A stretch of DNA of 35,586 bases from an uncultured Pelagibacteraceae bacterium (GCA_902515985.1 CABXWY010000011.1:1-35586); one strand, 5' to 3'. Shown: positions 25,491 to 35,586, counted from the stretch's first letter. The notes: generated from the letters alone by a model not told the origin. Made by a program: numbers and translations.

Positions 25491-26366
25491 TTGAAAGAAC
25501 TCAATATTTTTTTTTTTGGATTTGGACAAGTTGCTAAAGAATTTATTAAAAAACTTCTTTCAGAAAAGTATAAATTAAATATCTCAATAACTACAAGACA
25601 GGCAAGTTGTAATATCGAATTTTTAGGTCAAAAAATTTCAAATTTTGAATTTAACAATGAAAAAATAGATAAAAATATTCGAAAAAAATTAAATAATTCT
25701 GATCATATACTTATATCTATACCTCCAAAAGATAAAATAGATTTAGTTTTGAAATTTTTTTCAAAAGATTTTCTAAGTCAAAATATCAAGTGGATAACAT
25801 ATTTATCTGCAACAAGTGTTTATGGAGATCATAAGGGAGAATGGGTAGATGAAAAAAGTGAAACTTTACCAAAATCTAAAAACGGCATTGAAAGATTAGT
25901 AGTAGAGAATGATTGGCTTAAGATGTACGAAGAACATAAAATACCGCTTCAAATTTTTAGATTATCAGGTATCTACTCAAATAAGAACAATGTGTTAGAG
26001 AGAATTAAATCTGGTAACGGAAGTATTATTAGAAAAGAAAATCAATTTTTTTCAAGAATACATGTCGAAGATATTGCAAACCTATTACTTATATCTCTTA
26101 ATAAATTTAAAAAGGGTGAAGTTTACAATGTCTCAGATGATAAGCCTGCATCTTCTGAGGACGTAATACAATATGGTACGAAAATTCTGAATTTACCTGA
26201 ACCTAAAGAAATAAAGCTAGATCAAATTGAAAGTGAAATGTTAAAAGCCTTCTACAATGACTCCAAGAAGGTAAGCAACAAGAAAGCAAAAGAATTCTTT
26301 AGGTATAACTTTAAATTTCCAACATATGTTGAAGGTTTAAATCATATTAATAAAAAAATTTCTTAA
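25491..26366 (+). CDS. atypical SDR-family NAD(P)-dependent epimerase/oxidoreductase (YeeZ-like)
   Basis: A 291-residue protein with an N-terminal Rossmann fold, FFGFGQVAKEF (about residues 8-18), in the atypical SDR group that includes YeeZ. The segment ITYLSATSVYGDHKGEWVDE near residue 105 is the family hallmark, while a standard Y-x-x-x-K catalytic pair is not obvious. The predicted start is TTG, one base after the gltB stop. It probably belongs to the gltDB transcript, although no functional link to glutamate synthase is known. The reaction is unknown. Its stop overlaps the convergent hydrolase by 4 bases. Confidence 0.78.
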   Translation: MKELNIFFFGFGQVAKEFIKKLLSEKYKLNISITTRQASCNIEFLGQKISNFEFNNEKIDKNIRKKLNNSDHILISIPPKDKIDLVLKFFSKDFLSQNIKWITYLSATSVYGDHKGEWVDEKSETLPKSKNGIERLVVENDWLKMYEEHKIPLQIFRLSGIYSNKNNVLERIKSGNGSIIRKENQFFSRIHVEDIANLLLISLNKFKKGEVYNVSDDKPASSEDVIQYGTKILNLPEPKEIKLDQIESEMLKAFYNDSKKVSNKKAKEFFRYNFKFPTYVEGLNHINKKIS

Positions 26367-27127
26367 TAAGAATTTCCGTAATTATTAATAATATTTTTTA
26401 ACTCTTTTAAAATTTTTAACTTAAACTGCTTTTTAAATAAGCTATGATCACCATTTTTTATCACAACCATTTTCTTTTGTGCATACTTAAAAACTTTTAG
26501 AAGTTTTCGGGAGTAAACTACTGGAACTGTATCATCTTTTTTACCATGAAATAATGTAACTGGTATTTTTAAATTTATTTTTTTGTGTAATACCTTGTTT
26601 TTTCTTCCATTTTTAATGAGTTGAAAAGTAATAGGATACTCATATTCGCCGTGCTTTAAATGATAAACGCCATTTTTGATAGTTTCCCTTTTCATTTTCT
26701 TAGAAAATTTTTTCCACATGACTCTTTCTAGAAACTCAGGTGCAGAACCAATACCAATAAATCCTTTTATTTGTTTTGAGAAAAATTTGAATTGATTTGC
26801 AGATATCCAAGAGCCCATACTTGAACCTACTAATATAAAATCGTTTTTTTTAACCAATTTTTTGATAGCTAACTTAGTGTCATTAGTCCATTTGCTTATA
26901 TTTCCTCTCGTAAACACACCAGACGATTTTCCATGGCCAGAATATTCTACTGCTAAAAATCCAATTTTATTCTTTTTACAGAAATTTAAAAAAGTTTTTG
27001 GTTTCTCCCCTTCAACATCAGACATAAACCCGTGTAAAAAAACAACGTAAAGGTTGTTTATATAATTATTACTTAAATATCTTATTTTCTGATTATTCTT
27101 TATTTTAAGGTATTTAAATTTTATCAT
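26363..27127 (-). CDS. alpha/beta hydrolase, ABHD10-like
   Basis: A 254-residue serine hydrolase. The oxyanion segment VFLHGFMSDVEGEKPKTF (about residues 30-47), with its S-D-x-x-G-x-K pattern, and EYSGHGKSSG near 60 resemble the ABHD10 group of mitochondrial and alphaproteobacterial esterases. The nucleophile is the Ser in VGSSMGSW near residue 103, the acid Asp lies in HGKKDDTVP near residue 196, and the His is in NGDHSLF near residue 230. ABHD10 relatives act on acyl-thioesters and acyl-glucuronides, but the substrate here is unknown. It diverges from the glycosyltransferase gene with a 42-base gap. Confidence 0.8.
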   Translation of the reverse strand: MIKFKYLKIKNNQKIRYLSNNYINNLYVVFLHGFMSDVEGEKPKTFLNFCKKNKIGFLAVEYSGHGKSSGVFTRGNISKWTNDTKLAIKKLVKKNDFILVGSSMGSWISANQFKFFSKQIKGFIGIGSAPEFLERVMWKKFSKKMKRETIKNGVYHLKHGEYEYPITFQLIKNGRKNKVLHKKINLKIPVTLFHGKKDDTVPVVYSRKLLKVFKYAQKKMVVIKNGDHSLFKKQFKLKILKELKNIINNYGNSY

Positions 27128-27169
27128 AAAAGTTTATTAGAGTAATTTCTTAATATATAACATTAGAGA

Positions 27170-28324
27170 ATGTCTTCTAAAATAAAAGTTTTACAAGTTA
27201 TACCAAAACTAGGCTTTGGGGGCGCTGAAACTGGCTGTTATGACTTGGCACACTATTTATACGAACAAGATTGCAAGTCATATATTGCGACTAGTGGCGG
27301 AGAACTTTTAAAGTATGTAGATAAAAAAAAAGTAAAAATAATTAAACTACCTGTTCACTCTAAAAATCCAATTTTAATATTATTAAACGGTATTATTTTA
27401 ACTTTGATTATATTGTTCTTAAATATTAATATTGTGCATGCTAGAAGTAGAGCACCTGCTTGGTCTTGCTTAATTGCAACAAAGCTAAGTTTCAGAAAAT
27501 TTGTTACAACTTTTCATGGAACTTATAACTTTGGTTCTAATATTAAAAAATTTTATAACTCTGTGATGGTAAAGTCAGACTTATTAATTGCAGGATCAAA
27601 TTTTATTTTTTCACATATAAATGATAATTATCCAAATTATCTCAATCCTAAAAAAAAATTTCTTGTAATTTTTAGAGGAATAAACACTGAATATTACGAT
27701 TCAGATAACTTAAAGAAAAATAGTGTTGATAAATTAAAAACTCTTTGGCAAATAGATGACAACAGCAAAGTAATTCTTTTACCAGGGAGGTTGACATCAT
27801 GGAAAGGTCAAGAATTATTTATAGAGTCAATAAGTAAATTTAAAAAATTAAACCCAGACTTAGATTTCACAGCAGTTATTTTGGGTAATGATCAAGGTAG
27901 AAAAGTTTATAAAAAAAAACTTGAAAGATTAGTTGAACAATTCAATTTGACTACCGATTTTAGATTTATTGAAAAATGTGAGTACATGCCAGCAGCTTAT
28001 ATGTTGGCAGATATTATAGTTTCACCCTCAATAGAGGCAGAGGCTTTTGGAAGAGTTTCAGTAGAGGCTCAATCAATGAAAAAACCTATAATTGCTAGTA
28101 ACATAGGAGGTTCAAATGAAACTATCATCGATAATAAAACCGGCATATTATTTGAAAGTGGAAACGCAGACTCATTATCACAAAAAATGAATGAGATTAT
28201 AAACCTTGACACTTTAACTCTGGAATTAATGGGCAAAGAAGGTAGAAAGAATGTTATAAATAGATTTAATATTGAAAAAATGTGTTTAAATACTTATTCA
28301 GAATACAAAAAATTACTTAATTAA
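27170..28324 (+). CDS. GT4-family glycosyltransferase
   Basis: A 384-residue GT-B fold enzyme. The N-terminal start KVLQVIPKLGFGGAETGCYDLA is typical of group 1 glycosyltransferases, with G-G-A-E for nucleotide-sugar/acceptor binding. The C-terminal half has LLPGRLTSWKGQELFI near residue 200 and the E-x7-E-type motif SIEAEAFGRVSVEAQSMKKP near residue 286. Such enzymes build LPS or other surface glycans; donor and acceptor are unknown. It overlaps thrS by one base and so is translated next to a tRNA synthetase with which it has no obvious link. Confidence 0.85.
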   Translation: MSSKIKVLQVIPKLGFGGAETGCYDLAHYLYEQDCKSYIATSGGELLKYVDKKKVKIIKLPVHSKNPILILLNGIILTLIILFLNINIVHARSRAPAWSCLIATKLSFRKFVTTFHGTYNFGSNIKKFYNSVMVKSDLLIAGSNFIFSHINDNYPNYLNPKKKFLVIFRGINTEYYDSDNLKKNSVDKLKTLWQIDDNSKVILLPGRLTSWKGQELFIESISKFKKLNPDLDFTAVILGNDQGRKVYKKKLERLVEQFNLTTDFRFIEKCEYMPAAYMLADIIVSPSIEAEAFGRVSVEAQSMKKPIIASNIGGSNETIIDNKTGILFESGNADSLSQKMNEIINLDTLTLELMGKEGRKNVINRFNIEKMCLNTYSEYKKLLN

Positions 28325-30243
28325 TGCCAAATATTACACTGCCTGACGGAAAGAAAATTAAGTTTGATAAACCTGTTACTGGTTCAGAGGTTGCAGAAAA
28401 AATAAGTAAATCTTTAGCGAAACAAGCTTTAATAATTAGCGTAAACGGAGAGCCAAAAGATCTATATCATACTATTGAAAATGATAGTTCAGTAAAAATT
28501 TTCACTGCTAAAGATCCTGAAGGATTAGAAGTTATTAGACATGATACTGCACATATAATGGCTATGGCCGTTCAAGAAATATACCCAGGAACGCAGGTGA
28601 CTATTGGTCCTGTTATTGAAAATGGATTTTACTATGATTTTGCAAGAAAAGAACCTTTTACAAGCGAAGATCTCGATAAAATTGAAAAAAAAATGTCAGA
28701 TATAGTGGATAAAGATGTGAAAACAAGAAGAGAAGTTTGGGACAGAGAAAAAGCTATAAACCATTTTAAGAAGATCGGTGAAAATTATAAAGCTGAAATA
28801 ATTGAGAGTATTCCAAAAAACGAGGAACTTACAGTTTATCATCATGGTGATACTTGGCATGATTTGTGTAGAGGGCCACATTTAGAGTCCTCAGGAAAAA
28901 TTGGTAAAGCTTTTAAATTGACCAAAGTTTCAGGAGCATATTGGCGTGGAGACTCTAATAATGAAATGCTCCAAAGAATTTATGGAACTGGCTGGGCCAA
29001 TCAAAAGGATTTAGACATATATCTTAAAAGAATAGAAGAGGCTGAAAAAAGAGATCACAGAAAACTTGGAAAAGAAATGGATCTTTTTCATTTTAGAGAA
29101 GAAAGTCCAGGTTCAGTTTTTTGGCACGAGAGAGGGTGGAATTTATTTCAAAAGTTAGTTGATTATATGAGAGATAGGCAGAAAAAAGCTGGATATAAGG
29201 AAATTAATACTCCTGAAATATTAGATAGATCACTTTGGGAAAAGTCTGGCCACTGGGATAAATTTGGAGAACACATGTATACCTCTACTACACCAGATGA
29301 AAAAGTATTTGCAATTAAACCCATGAATTGTCCAGGCTGTGTTCAAGTTTTTAATCAAGGATTAAAGAGTTATAGAGATCTGCCATTAAAAATGTCAGAG
29401 TTTGGAAAAGTTCATAGATATGAACCTTCTGGAGCTTTACATGGACTAATGAGAGTAAGAGCATTTACACAAGATGATGCTCATATTTTTTGTACAGAAG
29501 ATCAGATTACGCAAGAGTCGTTAAGTGTAACTAATTTAATTTTAGATATTTACAAAGATTTAGGATTTACAAATGTAATTTTAAAATACTCAGATAGACC
29601 AGATGTAAGAGTTGGAGATGATAAAGTATGGGATAAATCTGAGGCTGCATTATTAGATGCTGTTAAAGCAACTAAATTAAAATATACTATAAATAAGGGC
29701 GAAGGTGCATTTTATGGTCCGAAAATTGAATTTGTATTAAGAGATGCAATAGGGAGAGATTGGCAGTGTGGAACATTGCAGGTAGATTTAAATTTGCCTG
29801 AAAGATTGGGTGCTTCATTTGTTGATAAAGATGGATCAAAAAAAGTTCCTGTTATGTTGCATAGAGCACTTTTTGGATCACTAGAAAGATTTATTGGAAT
29901 TCTGATAGAAAACTATGCTGGTAAACTTCCTTTTTGGATAAGTCCTCTACAAATAGTTGTTATACCAGTATCAGATGAATTTGATAAATACGCTTCAGAA
30001 GTAGCTGACAAACTTAGAAATATCGGACTAAATTGTGAAGTGGATTTAAAAAATCATAATCTTAATTACAAAATTAGAGAGCATTCCCTATCTAAAGTGC
30101 CAGTTTTACTTATATGTGGGAAAAAAGAAGTTGACAGCGATAGTGTAACTATTAGAGAATTAAATAATAAAAAACAAGAAAATATGAAGTTAAAAGATTT
30201 TATCAAAAAATATTCTGCTTTAAATCAAGCATCCCTCAATTAA
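28324..30243 (+). CDS. thrS: threonyl-tRNA synthetase
   Basis: ThrS charges tRNA-Thr and edits mischarged serine. The 639 residues follow the usual order: TGS domain (1-62), editing domain (about 63-225) with HDTAH near residue 75 and HDLCRGPH near 180, catalytic class II core (about 240-530) with the zinc Cys in KPMNCPGC near 336, motif 2 MRVRAFTQDDAHIFC near 377, and motif 3 GSLERFIG near 517, then the anticodon-binding domain. It is followed at once by infC, with which it shares a classic cluster. Confidence 0.97.
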   Translation: MPNITLPDGKKIKFDKPVTGSEVAEKISKSLAKQALIISVNGEPKDLYHTIENDSSVKIFTAKDPEGLEVIRHDTAHIMAMAVQEIYPGTQVTIGPVIENGFYYDFARKEPFTSEDLDKIEKKMSDIVDKDVKTRREVWDREKAINHFKKIGENYKAEIIESIPKNEELTVYHHGDTWHDLCRGPHLESSGKIGKAFKLTKVSGAYWRGDSNNEMLQRIYGTGWANQKDLDIYLKRIEEAEKRDHRKLGKEMDLFHFREESPGSVFWHERGWNLFQKLVDYMRDRQKKAGYKEINTPEILDRSLWEKSGHWDKFGEHMYTSTTPDEKVFAIKPMNCPGCVQVFNQGLKSYRDLPLKMSEFGKVHRYEPSGALHGLMRVRAFTQDDAHIFCTEDQITQESLSVTNLILDIYKDLGFTNVILKYSDRPDVRVGDDKVWDKSEAALLDAVKATKLKYTINKGEGAFYGPKIEFVLRDAIGRDWQCGTLQVDLNLPERLGASFVDKDGSKKVPVMLHRALFGSLERFIGILIENYAGKLPFWISPLQIVVIPVSDEFDKYASEVADKLRNIGLNCEVDLKNHNLNYKIREHSLSKVPVLLICGKKEVDSDSVTIRELNNKKQENMKLKDFIKKYSALNQASLN

Positions 30244-30789
30244 GTGGCAGATCATAAAAAAAATTATTTTCAGAGAAGAACTAAAGATAGAGGTCCAAGA
30301 TCTAATAATAGGATTTATTCACCAGAGGTTCAGGTAATTTCAAGTAGTGGCGAAAATCTTGGAGTATTGAATACCAATGAAGCAATATCAATTGCAAAAG
30401 AGGAGGGGTTAGATTTAATAGAAATATCTCCTAACGCCAAACCCCCAGTTTGTAAAATTATGGATATGGGAAAATTTAAGTATGATGCTCAAAAAAAAGC
30501 TAATAAAGCAAAAAAAAAACAAAAAAAAGTTGAACTCAAAGAAATTAAATTAAGACCTGTTACAGAGGTGCATGATTATTCATTTAAAATAAAAAATGCC
30601 CAAAAATTTCTAACTAAAGGAGATAAGGTTAAATTTACAATTAGATTCAAAGGAAGAGAGCTCCAACACAGGCACCTAGGGAACGAGTTAATGGAAAAAA
30701 TTAAAACCGATATGTCTACAGTTGGTAAAATAGAGTTACAGCCAAAATTTGACGGAAAACAGATGATAATGGTTATACAGCCATTATAG
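30244..30789 (+). CDS. infC: translation initiation factor IF-3
   Basis: IF-3 keeps 30S subunits free and checks start-codon pairing. The 181-residue protein has an N-terminal domain with GENLGVLNTNEAISIAKEEGLDLIEISPNAKPPVCKIMD (in pieces, about residues 35-80), a lysine-rich linker, and the C-terminal domain with RFKGRELQHRHLGNELM near residue 136. The predicted start is GTG directly after the thrS stop. Rare start codons are known to matter in infC autoregulation (AUU in E. coli); GTG here is weaker evidence of the same. Confidence 0.96.
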   Translation: MADHKKNYFQRRTKDRGPRSNNRIYSPEVQVISSSGENLGVLNTNEAISIAKEEGLDLIEISPNAKPPVCKIMDMGKFKYDAQKKANKAKKKQKKVELKEIKLRPVTEVHDYSFKIKNAQKFLTKGDKVKFTIRFKGRELQHRHLGNELMEKIKTDMSTVGKIELQPKFDGKQMIMVIQPL

Positions 30790-30841
30790 GCAATGATTAA
30801 GGTTGTAAATGATAATAATATTTGTATAAATCCTGCCACAT

Positions 30842-31048
30842 ATGCCAAAATTAAAAACTAAAAGCTCCGCAAAAAAAAGATTTAAAATTACCGCTAGAGG
30901 AAAAGTTGTTATGCCTCAAGCAGGAAAGAGACATGGTATGATTAAAAGAACTAATTCACAAATTAGAAAACAAAGAGGCACTACGATTATGGCAAAGCAA
31001 GATGGGAAAATTGTAAAATCTTACATGCCATACAATCTAAGAGGTTAA
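30842..31048 (+). CDS. rpmI: 50S ribosomal protein L35
   Basis: A 68-residue basic ribosomal protein starting [15 protein letters not shown], the conserved L35 N-terminus, with [14 protein letters not shown] in the middle. It lies between infC and rplT as in most bacteria. The 52-base gap before it may hold the control site; in E. coli, L20 represses this gene through its mRNA, but no clear pseudoknot is visible here. Confidence 0.97.
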   Translation: MPKLKTKSSAKKRFKITARGKVVMPQAGKRHGMIKRTNSQIRKQRGTTIMAKQDGKIVKSYMPYNLRG

Positions 31049-31049
31049 A

Positions 31050-31406
31050 ATGACTAGGGTTAAAAGAGGAGTAACAAGTCGCGCTAAACATAAAAAAGTT
31101 CTAAAAGCTGTCAAAGGTCAGTGGGGCAGAAGAAAAAATACTATAAGAGTAGCAAGACAAGCTATGGAAAAAGCAATGCAATATGCTTATCGAGATCGTA
31201 GAAATAAAAAAAGAGATTTTAAATCACTTTGGATACAGAGGATAAATGCCGGTGTTAGATCTGAGGGACTTACTTACTCTAGATTTATTCATGGTCTAAA
31301 TAAATCAGGTATTAAGTTAGATAGAAAGATTCTAGCAGAAATAGCATACGATAACCCAGAAGCCTTTAAAACGATTGTCAAAAAAGCACAATCAGCGTTA
31401 AATTAA
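31050..31406 (+). CDS. rplT: 50S ribosomal protein L20
   Basis: A 118-residue ribosomal protein needed for 23S rRNA folding and 50S assembly. The N-terminus [20 protein letters not shown] is the L20 hallmark, followed by [26 protein letters not shown] and the globular [20 protein letters not shown]. The gene starts one base after the rpmI stop codon. Confidence 0.98.
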   Translation: MTRVKRGVTSRAKHKKVLKAVKGQWGRRKNTIRVARQAMEKAMQYAYRDRRNKKRDFKSLWIQRINAGVRSEGLTYSRFIHGLNKSGIKLDRKILAEIAYDNPEAFKTIVKKAQSALN

Positions 31407-31449
31407 TCTTCACTATTGTTTTATTTAAACTAAGAAATAATCTGCAGAT

Positions 31450-32517
31450 ATGTCAGATATTATAAAAATAAAAGAAGAGTATCTTAATAAGCTTAAAGAA
31501 ATTTCTGATCTTAAAGAAATAAACCAATTAAAGTCTGAATTATTTGGAAAGAGCGGGAAAATATCAAATGAATTTAAGAAGATTGGGTCTCTAAATCCTG
31601 AAGAAAGAAAAACTATTTCATCTCAACTAAATGATGCAAAAAATGAATTACATAACCTAATTGAAAAAAAAATAAAAGATCTCGAAATAAACGAAATTAA
31701 CTTAAAACTTAAAAATGAAAGAGTTGATGTTACCTTACCCGAAAGAACTTTTAATAGGGGAAAAATTCATCCTGTCTCGCAAGTTATTGATGAAATTTCA
31801 TCAATCTTTTCTGAAATAGGTTTTTCTGTCGAGGAAGGGCCAGATGTTGAGAATGAATACAATAACTTTACTGCTTTAAATACACCCAAAAATCATCCAG
31901 CAAGAGATATGCATGATACTTTCTACTTAGATAAAAATAAAAAGTTTTTACTAAGAACACATACTTCTCCCGTTCAAGTAAGGACCATGTTAAATGGCAA
32001 GCCACCTTTTAAAATAATTGCCCCAGGAAGAACCTATAGATCTGACAGTGATCAAACTCACGCACCTATGTTTCATCAAGTTGAAGGTCTTCATATAGAT
32101 AAGAATATTAACATGGGTCACTTAAAAGGCTGCTTAAATTATTTTATAAAAGAATTTTTTGAAGTTGATAAAATTAAGATGAGATTTAGACCAAGTCATT
32201 TTCCATTTACTGAACCTTCCGCAGAAGTCGACATTGGCTATGAGTTAAAAGATGGCAAAATAATAATTGGAGAAGGAAATAAATGGCTTGAGATTTTGGG
32301 ATGTGGAATGGTCCATCCTAACGTTTTAAAAAATGTTAAAGTTAACCCTTCTAAGTATCAAGGTTACGCTTTTGGTATAGGTATTGATAGATTGGCAATG
32401 TTGAAATATGGAATTAACGATTTAAGAGCTTTTTTTGAATCAGATTATAGATGGCTAAGTCATTTTGGATTTGATCCTTTAGACGTTCCATCTAGTTACA
32501 GAGGTTTAAGTCGATGA
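31450..32517 (+). CDS. pheS: phenylalanyl-tRNA synthetase alpha chain
   Basis: PheS is the catalytic subunit of the alpha2-beta2 enzyme. The 355 residues begin with a helical coiled-coil tRNA-binding arm (1-90). Motif 2 is [27 protein letters not shown] (in pieces, about residues 184-214), and motif 3 is [20 protein letters not shown] near residue 300. It overlaps pheT by four bases (ATGA), the usual tight coupling. The 43-base gap after rplT shows no hairpin terminator or T-box leader. Confidence 0.97.
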   Translation: MSDIIKIKEEYLNKLKEISDLKEINQLKSELFGKSGKISNEFKKIGSLNPEERKTISSQLNDAKNELHNLIEKKIKDLEINEINLKLKNERVDVTLPERTFNRGKIHPVSQVIDEISSIFSEIGFSVEEGPDVENEYNNFTALNTPKNHPARDMHDTFYLDKNKKFLLRTHTSPVQVRTMLNGKPPFKIIAPGRTYRSDSDQTHAPMFHQVEGLHIDKNINMGHLKGCLNYFIKEFFEVDKIKMRFRPSHFPFTEPSAEVDIGYELKDGKIIIGEGNKWLEILGCGMVHPNVLKNVKVNPSKYQGYAFGIGIDRLAMLKYGINDLRAFFESDYRWLSHFGFDPLDVPSSYRGLSR

Positions 32518-34922
32518 AATTCACCATAGATTGGTTAAAAGATCATTTAGATTCAAAATTAAATGATGAAAAAATAATAGATAAACTGACAAATATAGGT
32601 TTAGAGGTAGAAAGTTTTCAAAGTCAACCGTCGGAATTAGATCATTTTCTTGTTGCAAAAATAGTTAGCTTAGAAAAACATCCAAATGCTGATAGATTGA
32701 AAGTATGTGAAGTTGATATTGGAAAAAATGAAAATGTAAAAGTTGTTTGTGGAGCGCTTAATGCAAAAAAAAATTTAATAACAGTTTATGCACCACCTGG
32801 AGCAGTTATTCCAAAAAATCAAATGAAATTATCAGTAAGTAAAATAAGGGGAGTTACATCTTATGGTATGTTGTGCTCAGAGGCAGAATTGAAGCTTTCT
32901 AATGAAAGCGAAGGTATAATTGAACTATCTACAAATAAATATAAAAGTAAAATTGGTAAAAATTATTTTTTAAATAACACCCCAAAAATTATTGACTTAT
33001 CAATTACCCCAAACCGGGCTGACTGCCTTGGTGTAAGAGGTATTGCGCGAGATTTAGCAGCAGCTGGATCAGGTAAATTAAGGAAAAAAAACTTCCCCAA
33101 AATAAAATCTTTGGGCCAGCAAAATTTAAAGGTAAAAATAATGAATGAGAAATACCAAGGATGTGCAGCATTTGGAAGTTATTTAATCAAAGGTGTTAAA
33201 AATAAAGAGAGTCCTAAATGGCTCAAAGATAAATTATTATCCATCGGTCAGAAACCAATTTCAGCAATTGTTGATATAACAAATTATGTCATGCTTGATC
33301 TAAATCGGCCCTTACATGCATATGATGCAGATAAAATTGATACAGAAATTGTAGTTAGAAATTCTAAAAAAGGTGAAAGTTTTGATGCATTAGATAATAA
33401 AAAATATGTCTTAGAGGAAAATATGTGTGTAATTACTGATAAGTCTGGCATTTTGGGTTTAGGAGGCATAATAGGCGGGACAAGATCAGCTACAGAGCTT
33501 GGAACAAAAAATATTTTGTTAGAGTCCGCATATTTTCATCCAAAATCAATAAGGAAGACCTCAAGGTTATTAAGTATAGATACTGACGCAAAACATCGAT
33601 TTGAAAGAGGTATAGATCCTAATTCAATCGAAGAAGGTTTATTGGTTGCTGTGGAACTAATACAAAAATTATGTGGTGGAACAATAAGCAAAAAAGATAT
33701 CCAGATAAATAAAAGATTTAAACAACGTAAAATTATTTTTCCAATTACAAAGCTTCAAAGTATTACTGGTTTTAAAGTTCCAGAAAAAAAGATCAGAAAA
33801 ATTCTAGATGATCTTGGATTTAAAGTAACGAAGAAAAAAAACGTTTTGGATTTGATAGTTCCTTCATGGAGACCAGATATAGAACAAGAAATTGATATTG
33901 TGGAGGAAATTGCAAGAATAATTGGCTACAATAAAATTGAAACAGAATTACCAGAAAAGGTAAGAATTAAACCAACTCTTAATAAACAACAAAAATTATT
34001 CCATTTCTTACAAAGATCGGTAGCATCCAAAGGATATTTTGAAACAGTTACTTGGTCGTTTACAGATTCAAAAATTAATGATTTATTTAAAGAAGATAAA
34101 AAAGAAATTGAAATAGTCAACCCTATTAGCTTCGACTTAAACGTTTTAAGAAGTTCAATTTTCTCTAATCTTATCTTTTATTTAAAAAAGAATTTAGAAA
34201 GAGATTTTAAAGACATTTCCATGTTTGAAATTGGACCAATTTTTATTGGTAATAAACCTGGGGAACAGGAAATTGTTTTAGCAGGTTTAAAATCGGGATT
34301 AGCTTCAAGATTAAATTGGATAGAAAAAGAGAGAAAACTCGATGTATTTGACTCTAAAAGAGATGTAATCCAAACTCTTCATGAAATAGGTTTAGATCCT
34401 GTTAAAATCAATATTAATAGTAAAACTCCTAATTATTATCATCCTGGAAAATCAGGTGCTATTTACCAAAATTCTATAGATAAACTTCCAATAGCCTATT
34501 TTGGAGAAATACACCCAAATATACTTCACAAAGCAGATCTAAAAACAGATGCACTCATTGTATTTGAGATTTTTTTAGACAGGATAAAAATTGGAGAAGA
34601 TAAACTTAAAGACTTAAAATCAAAATTTCAATATTCTGATTTTCAAAAATCCGAAAGAGACTTTGCATTTGTTATAGATAAAAATTTTGAAGTACAAGAA
34701 CTTATAAAAATTATTTCTGAAGTAGATGAAGATCTTATTAAATCTATAAGAGTCTTTGATGTCTACGAGGGAGATAATATAGATAAAGAAAAAAAATCAG
34801 TTGCGTTAAATGTAACTATTCAATCATCAAATAAATCGCTTACTGATGATGATTTAAATTATTTAAATAAGTTGATTATTTCTAATGTTGAAAATAAAAC
34901 TGGTGCAAAATTAAGATCATAG
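32514..34922 (+). CDS. pheT: phenylalanyl-tRNA synthetase beta chain
   Basis: PheT is the 802-residue beta subunit that binds tRNA and edits mischarged tyrosine. It shows the N-terminal OB-fold tRNA-binding domain (about 40-150, with [15 protein letters not shown]), the B3/B4 editing domain (about 215-380, with [20 protein letters not shown]), the B5 domain near 400-475, and the C-terminal FDX-ACB domain (about 705-800, with [18 protein letters not shown]). All domains are intact. lepA starts immediately after its stop codon. Confidence 0.97.
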   Translation: MKFTIDWLKDHLDSKLNDEKIIDKLTNIGLEVESFQSQPSELDHFLVAKIVSLEKHPNADRLKVCEVDIGKNENVKVVCGALNAKKNLITVYAPPGAVIPKNQMKLSVSKIRGVTSYGMLCSEAELKLSNESEGIIELSTNKYKSKIGKNYFLNNTPKIIDLSITPNRADCLGVRGIARDLAAAGSGKLRKKNFPKIKSLGQQNLKVKIMNEKYQGCAAFGSYLIKGVKNKESPKWLKDKLLSIGQKPISAIVDITNYVMLDLNRPLHAYDADKIDTEIVVRNSKKGESFDALDNKKYVLEENMCVITDKSGILGLGGIIGGTRSATELGTKNILLESAYFHPKSIRKTSRLLSIDTDAKHRFERGIDPNSIEEGLLVAVELIQKLCGGTISKKDIQINKRFKQRKIIFPITKLQSITGFKVPEKKIRKILDDLGFKVTKKKNVLDLIVPSWRPDIEQEIDIVEEIARIIGYNKIETELPEKVRIKPTLNKQQKLFHFLQRSVASKGYFETVTWSFTDSKINDLFKEDKKEIEIVNPISFDLNVLRSSIFSNLIFYLKKNLERDFKDISMFEIGPIFIGNKPGEQEIVLAGLKSGLASRLNWIEKERKLDVFDSKRDVIQTLHEIGLDPVKININSKTPNYYHPGKSGAIYQNSIDKLPIAYFGEIHPNILHKADLKTDALIVFEIFLDRIKIGEDKLKDLKSKFQYSDFQKSERDFAFVIDKNFEVQELIKIISEVDEDLIKSIRVFDVYEGDNIDKEKKSVALNVTIQSSNKSLTDDDLNYLNKLIISNVENKTGAKLRS

Positions 34923-35586
34923 ATGTCAAATCTAGATAATATAAGAAATTTCGCAATTATCGCCCATATAGATCACGGTAAATCAACAATTGCAGATAGA
35001 ATAATCCATCGATGTGGTGGTCTTACAGAAAGAGAAATGAAAGAGCAAGTATTGGATTCAATGGATATAGAGAGAGAAAGAGGAATAACAATTAAAGCTC
35101 AAACTGTAAAATTAAATTACAAATCTAAAGATGGAAAAGAGTACATATTAAATATTATTGATACTCCTGGTCATGTAGATTTCAGTTACGAGGTAAGTAG
35201 ATCGTTGTATGCTTGTGAGGGATCAATTTTGATTGTTGATAGCACTCAAGGTGTAGAGGCTCAAACACTTGCTAACGTTTATCAAGCATTAGATACAAAC
35301 CATGAAATTATACCTGTATTAAATAAAATAGATTTACCAGCTTCTGATGTTGATAGAACAAAAAAACAAATCGAGGATGTTATTGGTATTGATACTTCTC
35401 TTGCGGTTCCCTGTTCTGGTAAAACAGGAGAAGGTATTGATGAAATTTTAGAGCAAATAATTGCAAATTTACCACCTCCTGAAGGAAAAAAAGAGGAATT
35501 ATTAAAATGTTTGCTTGTTGATAGCTGGTACGACTCATACCTTGGAGTAATTATTCTTGTCAGAGTAATAGATGGAAAATTAAAAA
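34923..35586 (+). CDS. lepA: elongation factor 4 (LepA), partial, cut by window end
   Basis: The ATG directly follows the pheT stop codon and the ORF runs open to the end of the window, giving about 221 residues. It has the full GTPase set: G1 AHIDHGKST near residue 14, G2 RGITIKAQ near 55, G3 DTPGHVDF near 79, G4 NKID near 133, and G5 SGKTG near 164. The wording [19 protein letters not shown] is LepA-specific and separates it from EF-G and EF-Tu. LepA binds ribosomes and affects translation or assembly under stress. The C-terminal part is outside the window. Confidence 0.96.
   Translation, partial: MSNLDNIRNFAIIAHIDHGKSTIADRIIHRCGGLTEREMKEQVLDSMDIERERGITIKAQTVKLNYKSKDGKEYILNIIDTPGHVDFSYEVSRSLYACEGSILIVDSTQGVEAQTLANVYQALDTNHEIIPVLNKIDLPASDVDRTKKQIEDVIGIDTSLAVPCSGKTGEGIDEILEQIIANLPPPEGKKEELLKCLLVDSWYDSYLGVIILVRVIDGKLK

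Noticed and set aside
1..35586. CRISPR arrays, insertion sequences, prophage or integrated elements
   Set aside because: No spaced direct repeats, transposase, integrase or tRNA-end duplications were seen; both tRNA genes are intact with no repeated 3' copy noticed.

Overview
The window is a compact, very AT-rich bacterial chromosome segment. I see about 36 protein genes, two tRNA genes and a few tiny ORFs, with intergenic gaps mostly under 60 bases and none over 200. The gene set points to Alphaproteobacteria with a streamlined genome, most likely the SAR11 clade (Pelagibacterales). The signs are the strong A/T bias, a Suv3-type helicase/FdxA/CarD cluster, a Coq7-DsbB-YqaA cluster, gltD placed before gltB, and a gamma-butyrobetaine-dioxygenase-like enzyme. 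This assignment is inference; no database search was possible. I see no insertion sequence, prophage, CRISPR array, rRNA or integrase, so this looks like core genome and not an island.

Layout. 1-2587: dnaA-dnaN (replication initiator and sliding clamp). 2568-6012, minus strand: argH-lptM-lysA-plsC (arginine and lysine synthesis, a tiny LPS-assembly lipoprotein, phospholipid acylation). 6036-7848, plus strand: a TlpA-like thioredoxin, a carboxylesterase and a conserved HNH protein. 7849-9453, minus strand: yqaA-like, dsbB and coq7. 9521-11295: tRNA-Leu(CAA) directly abutting a long-chain acyl-CoA synthetase. 11296-11604: a self-contained small transcription unit encoding a 21-residue Lys/Arg peptide. 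11602-15672, minus strand: Suv3-like RNA helicase, TerB-like protein, ferredoxin FdxA and a CarD-family regulator with a long lysine-rich N-terminus. 15730-16570, minus strand: possible 38-residue ORF, tRNA-Arg(ACG), possible 27-residue membrane peptide, PaaI-like thioesterase. 16592-18625, plus strand: 2-oxoglutarate dioxygenase and DMT transporter. 18602-19369, minus strand: uppP. 19545-26366, plus strand: gltD-gltB (glutamate synthase) and an atypical SDR. 26363-27127, minus strand: ABHD10-like hydrolase. 27170-35586, plus strand: GT4 glycosyltransferase, then the translation cluster thrS-infC-rpmI-rplT-pheS-pheT-lepA (lepA runs off the end).

How it works together. Most of the window is housekeeping: replication start, nitrogen assimilation (GltBD), amino-acid synthesis, envelope building (PlsC, UppP, LptM, GT4), oxidative folding (DsbB, TlpA-like), ubiquinone synthesis (Coq7) and translation. 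I see no clear new multi-gene defence or mobile system. The most unusual item is the 21-residue polybasic peptide at 11484-11549. It has its own candidate promoter, a perfect leader hairpin, a strong ribosome binding site and a strong terminator, and sits tail-to-tail with a CarD protein that itself carries a histone-H1-like basic arm. Other points worth attention are the unlisted 39-residue LptM, the alternative hairpins before gltD, the acyl-CoA synthetase whose start codon lies four bases after a tRNA, and the cysteine-less N-terminal domain of the dioxygenase.
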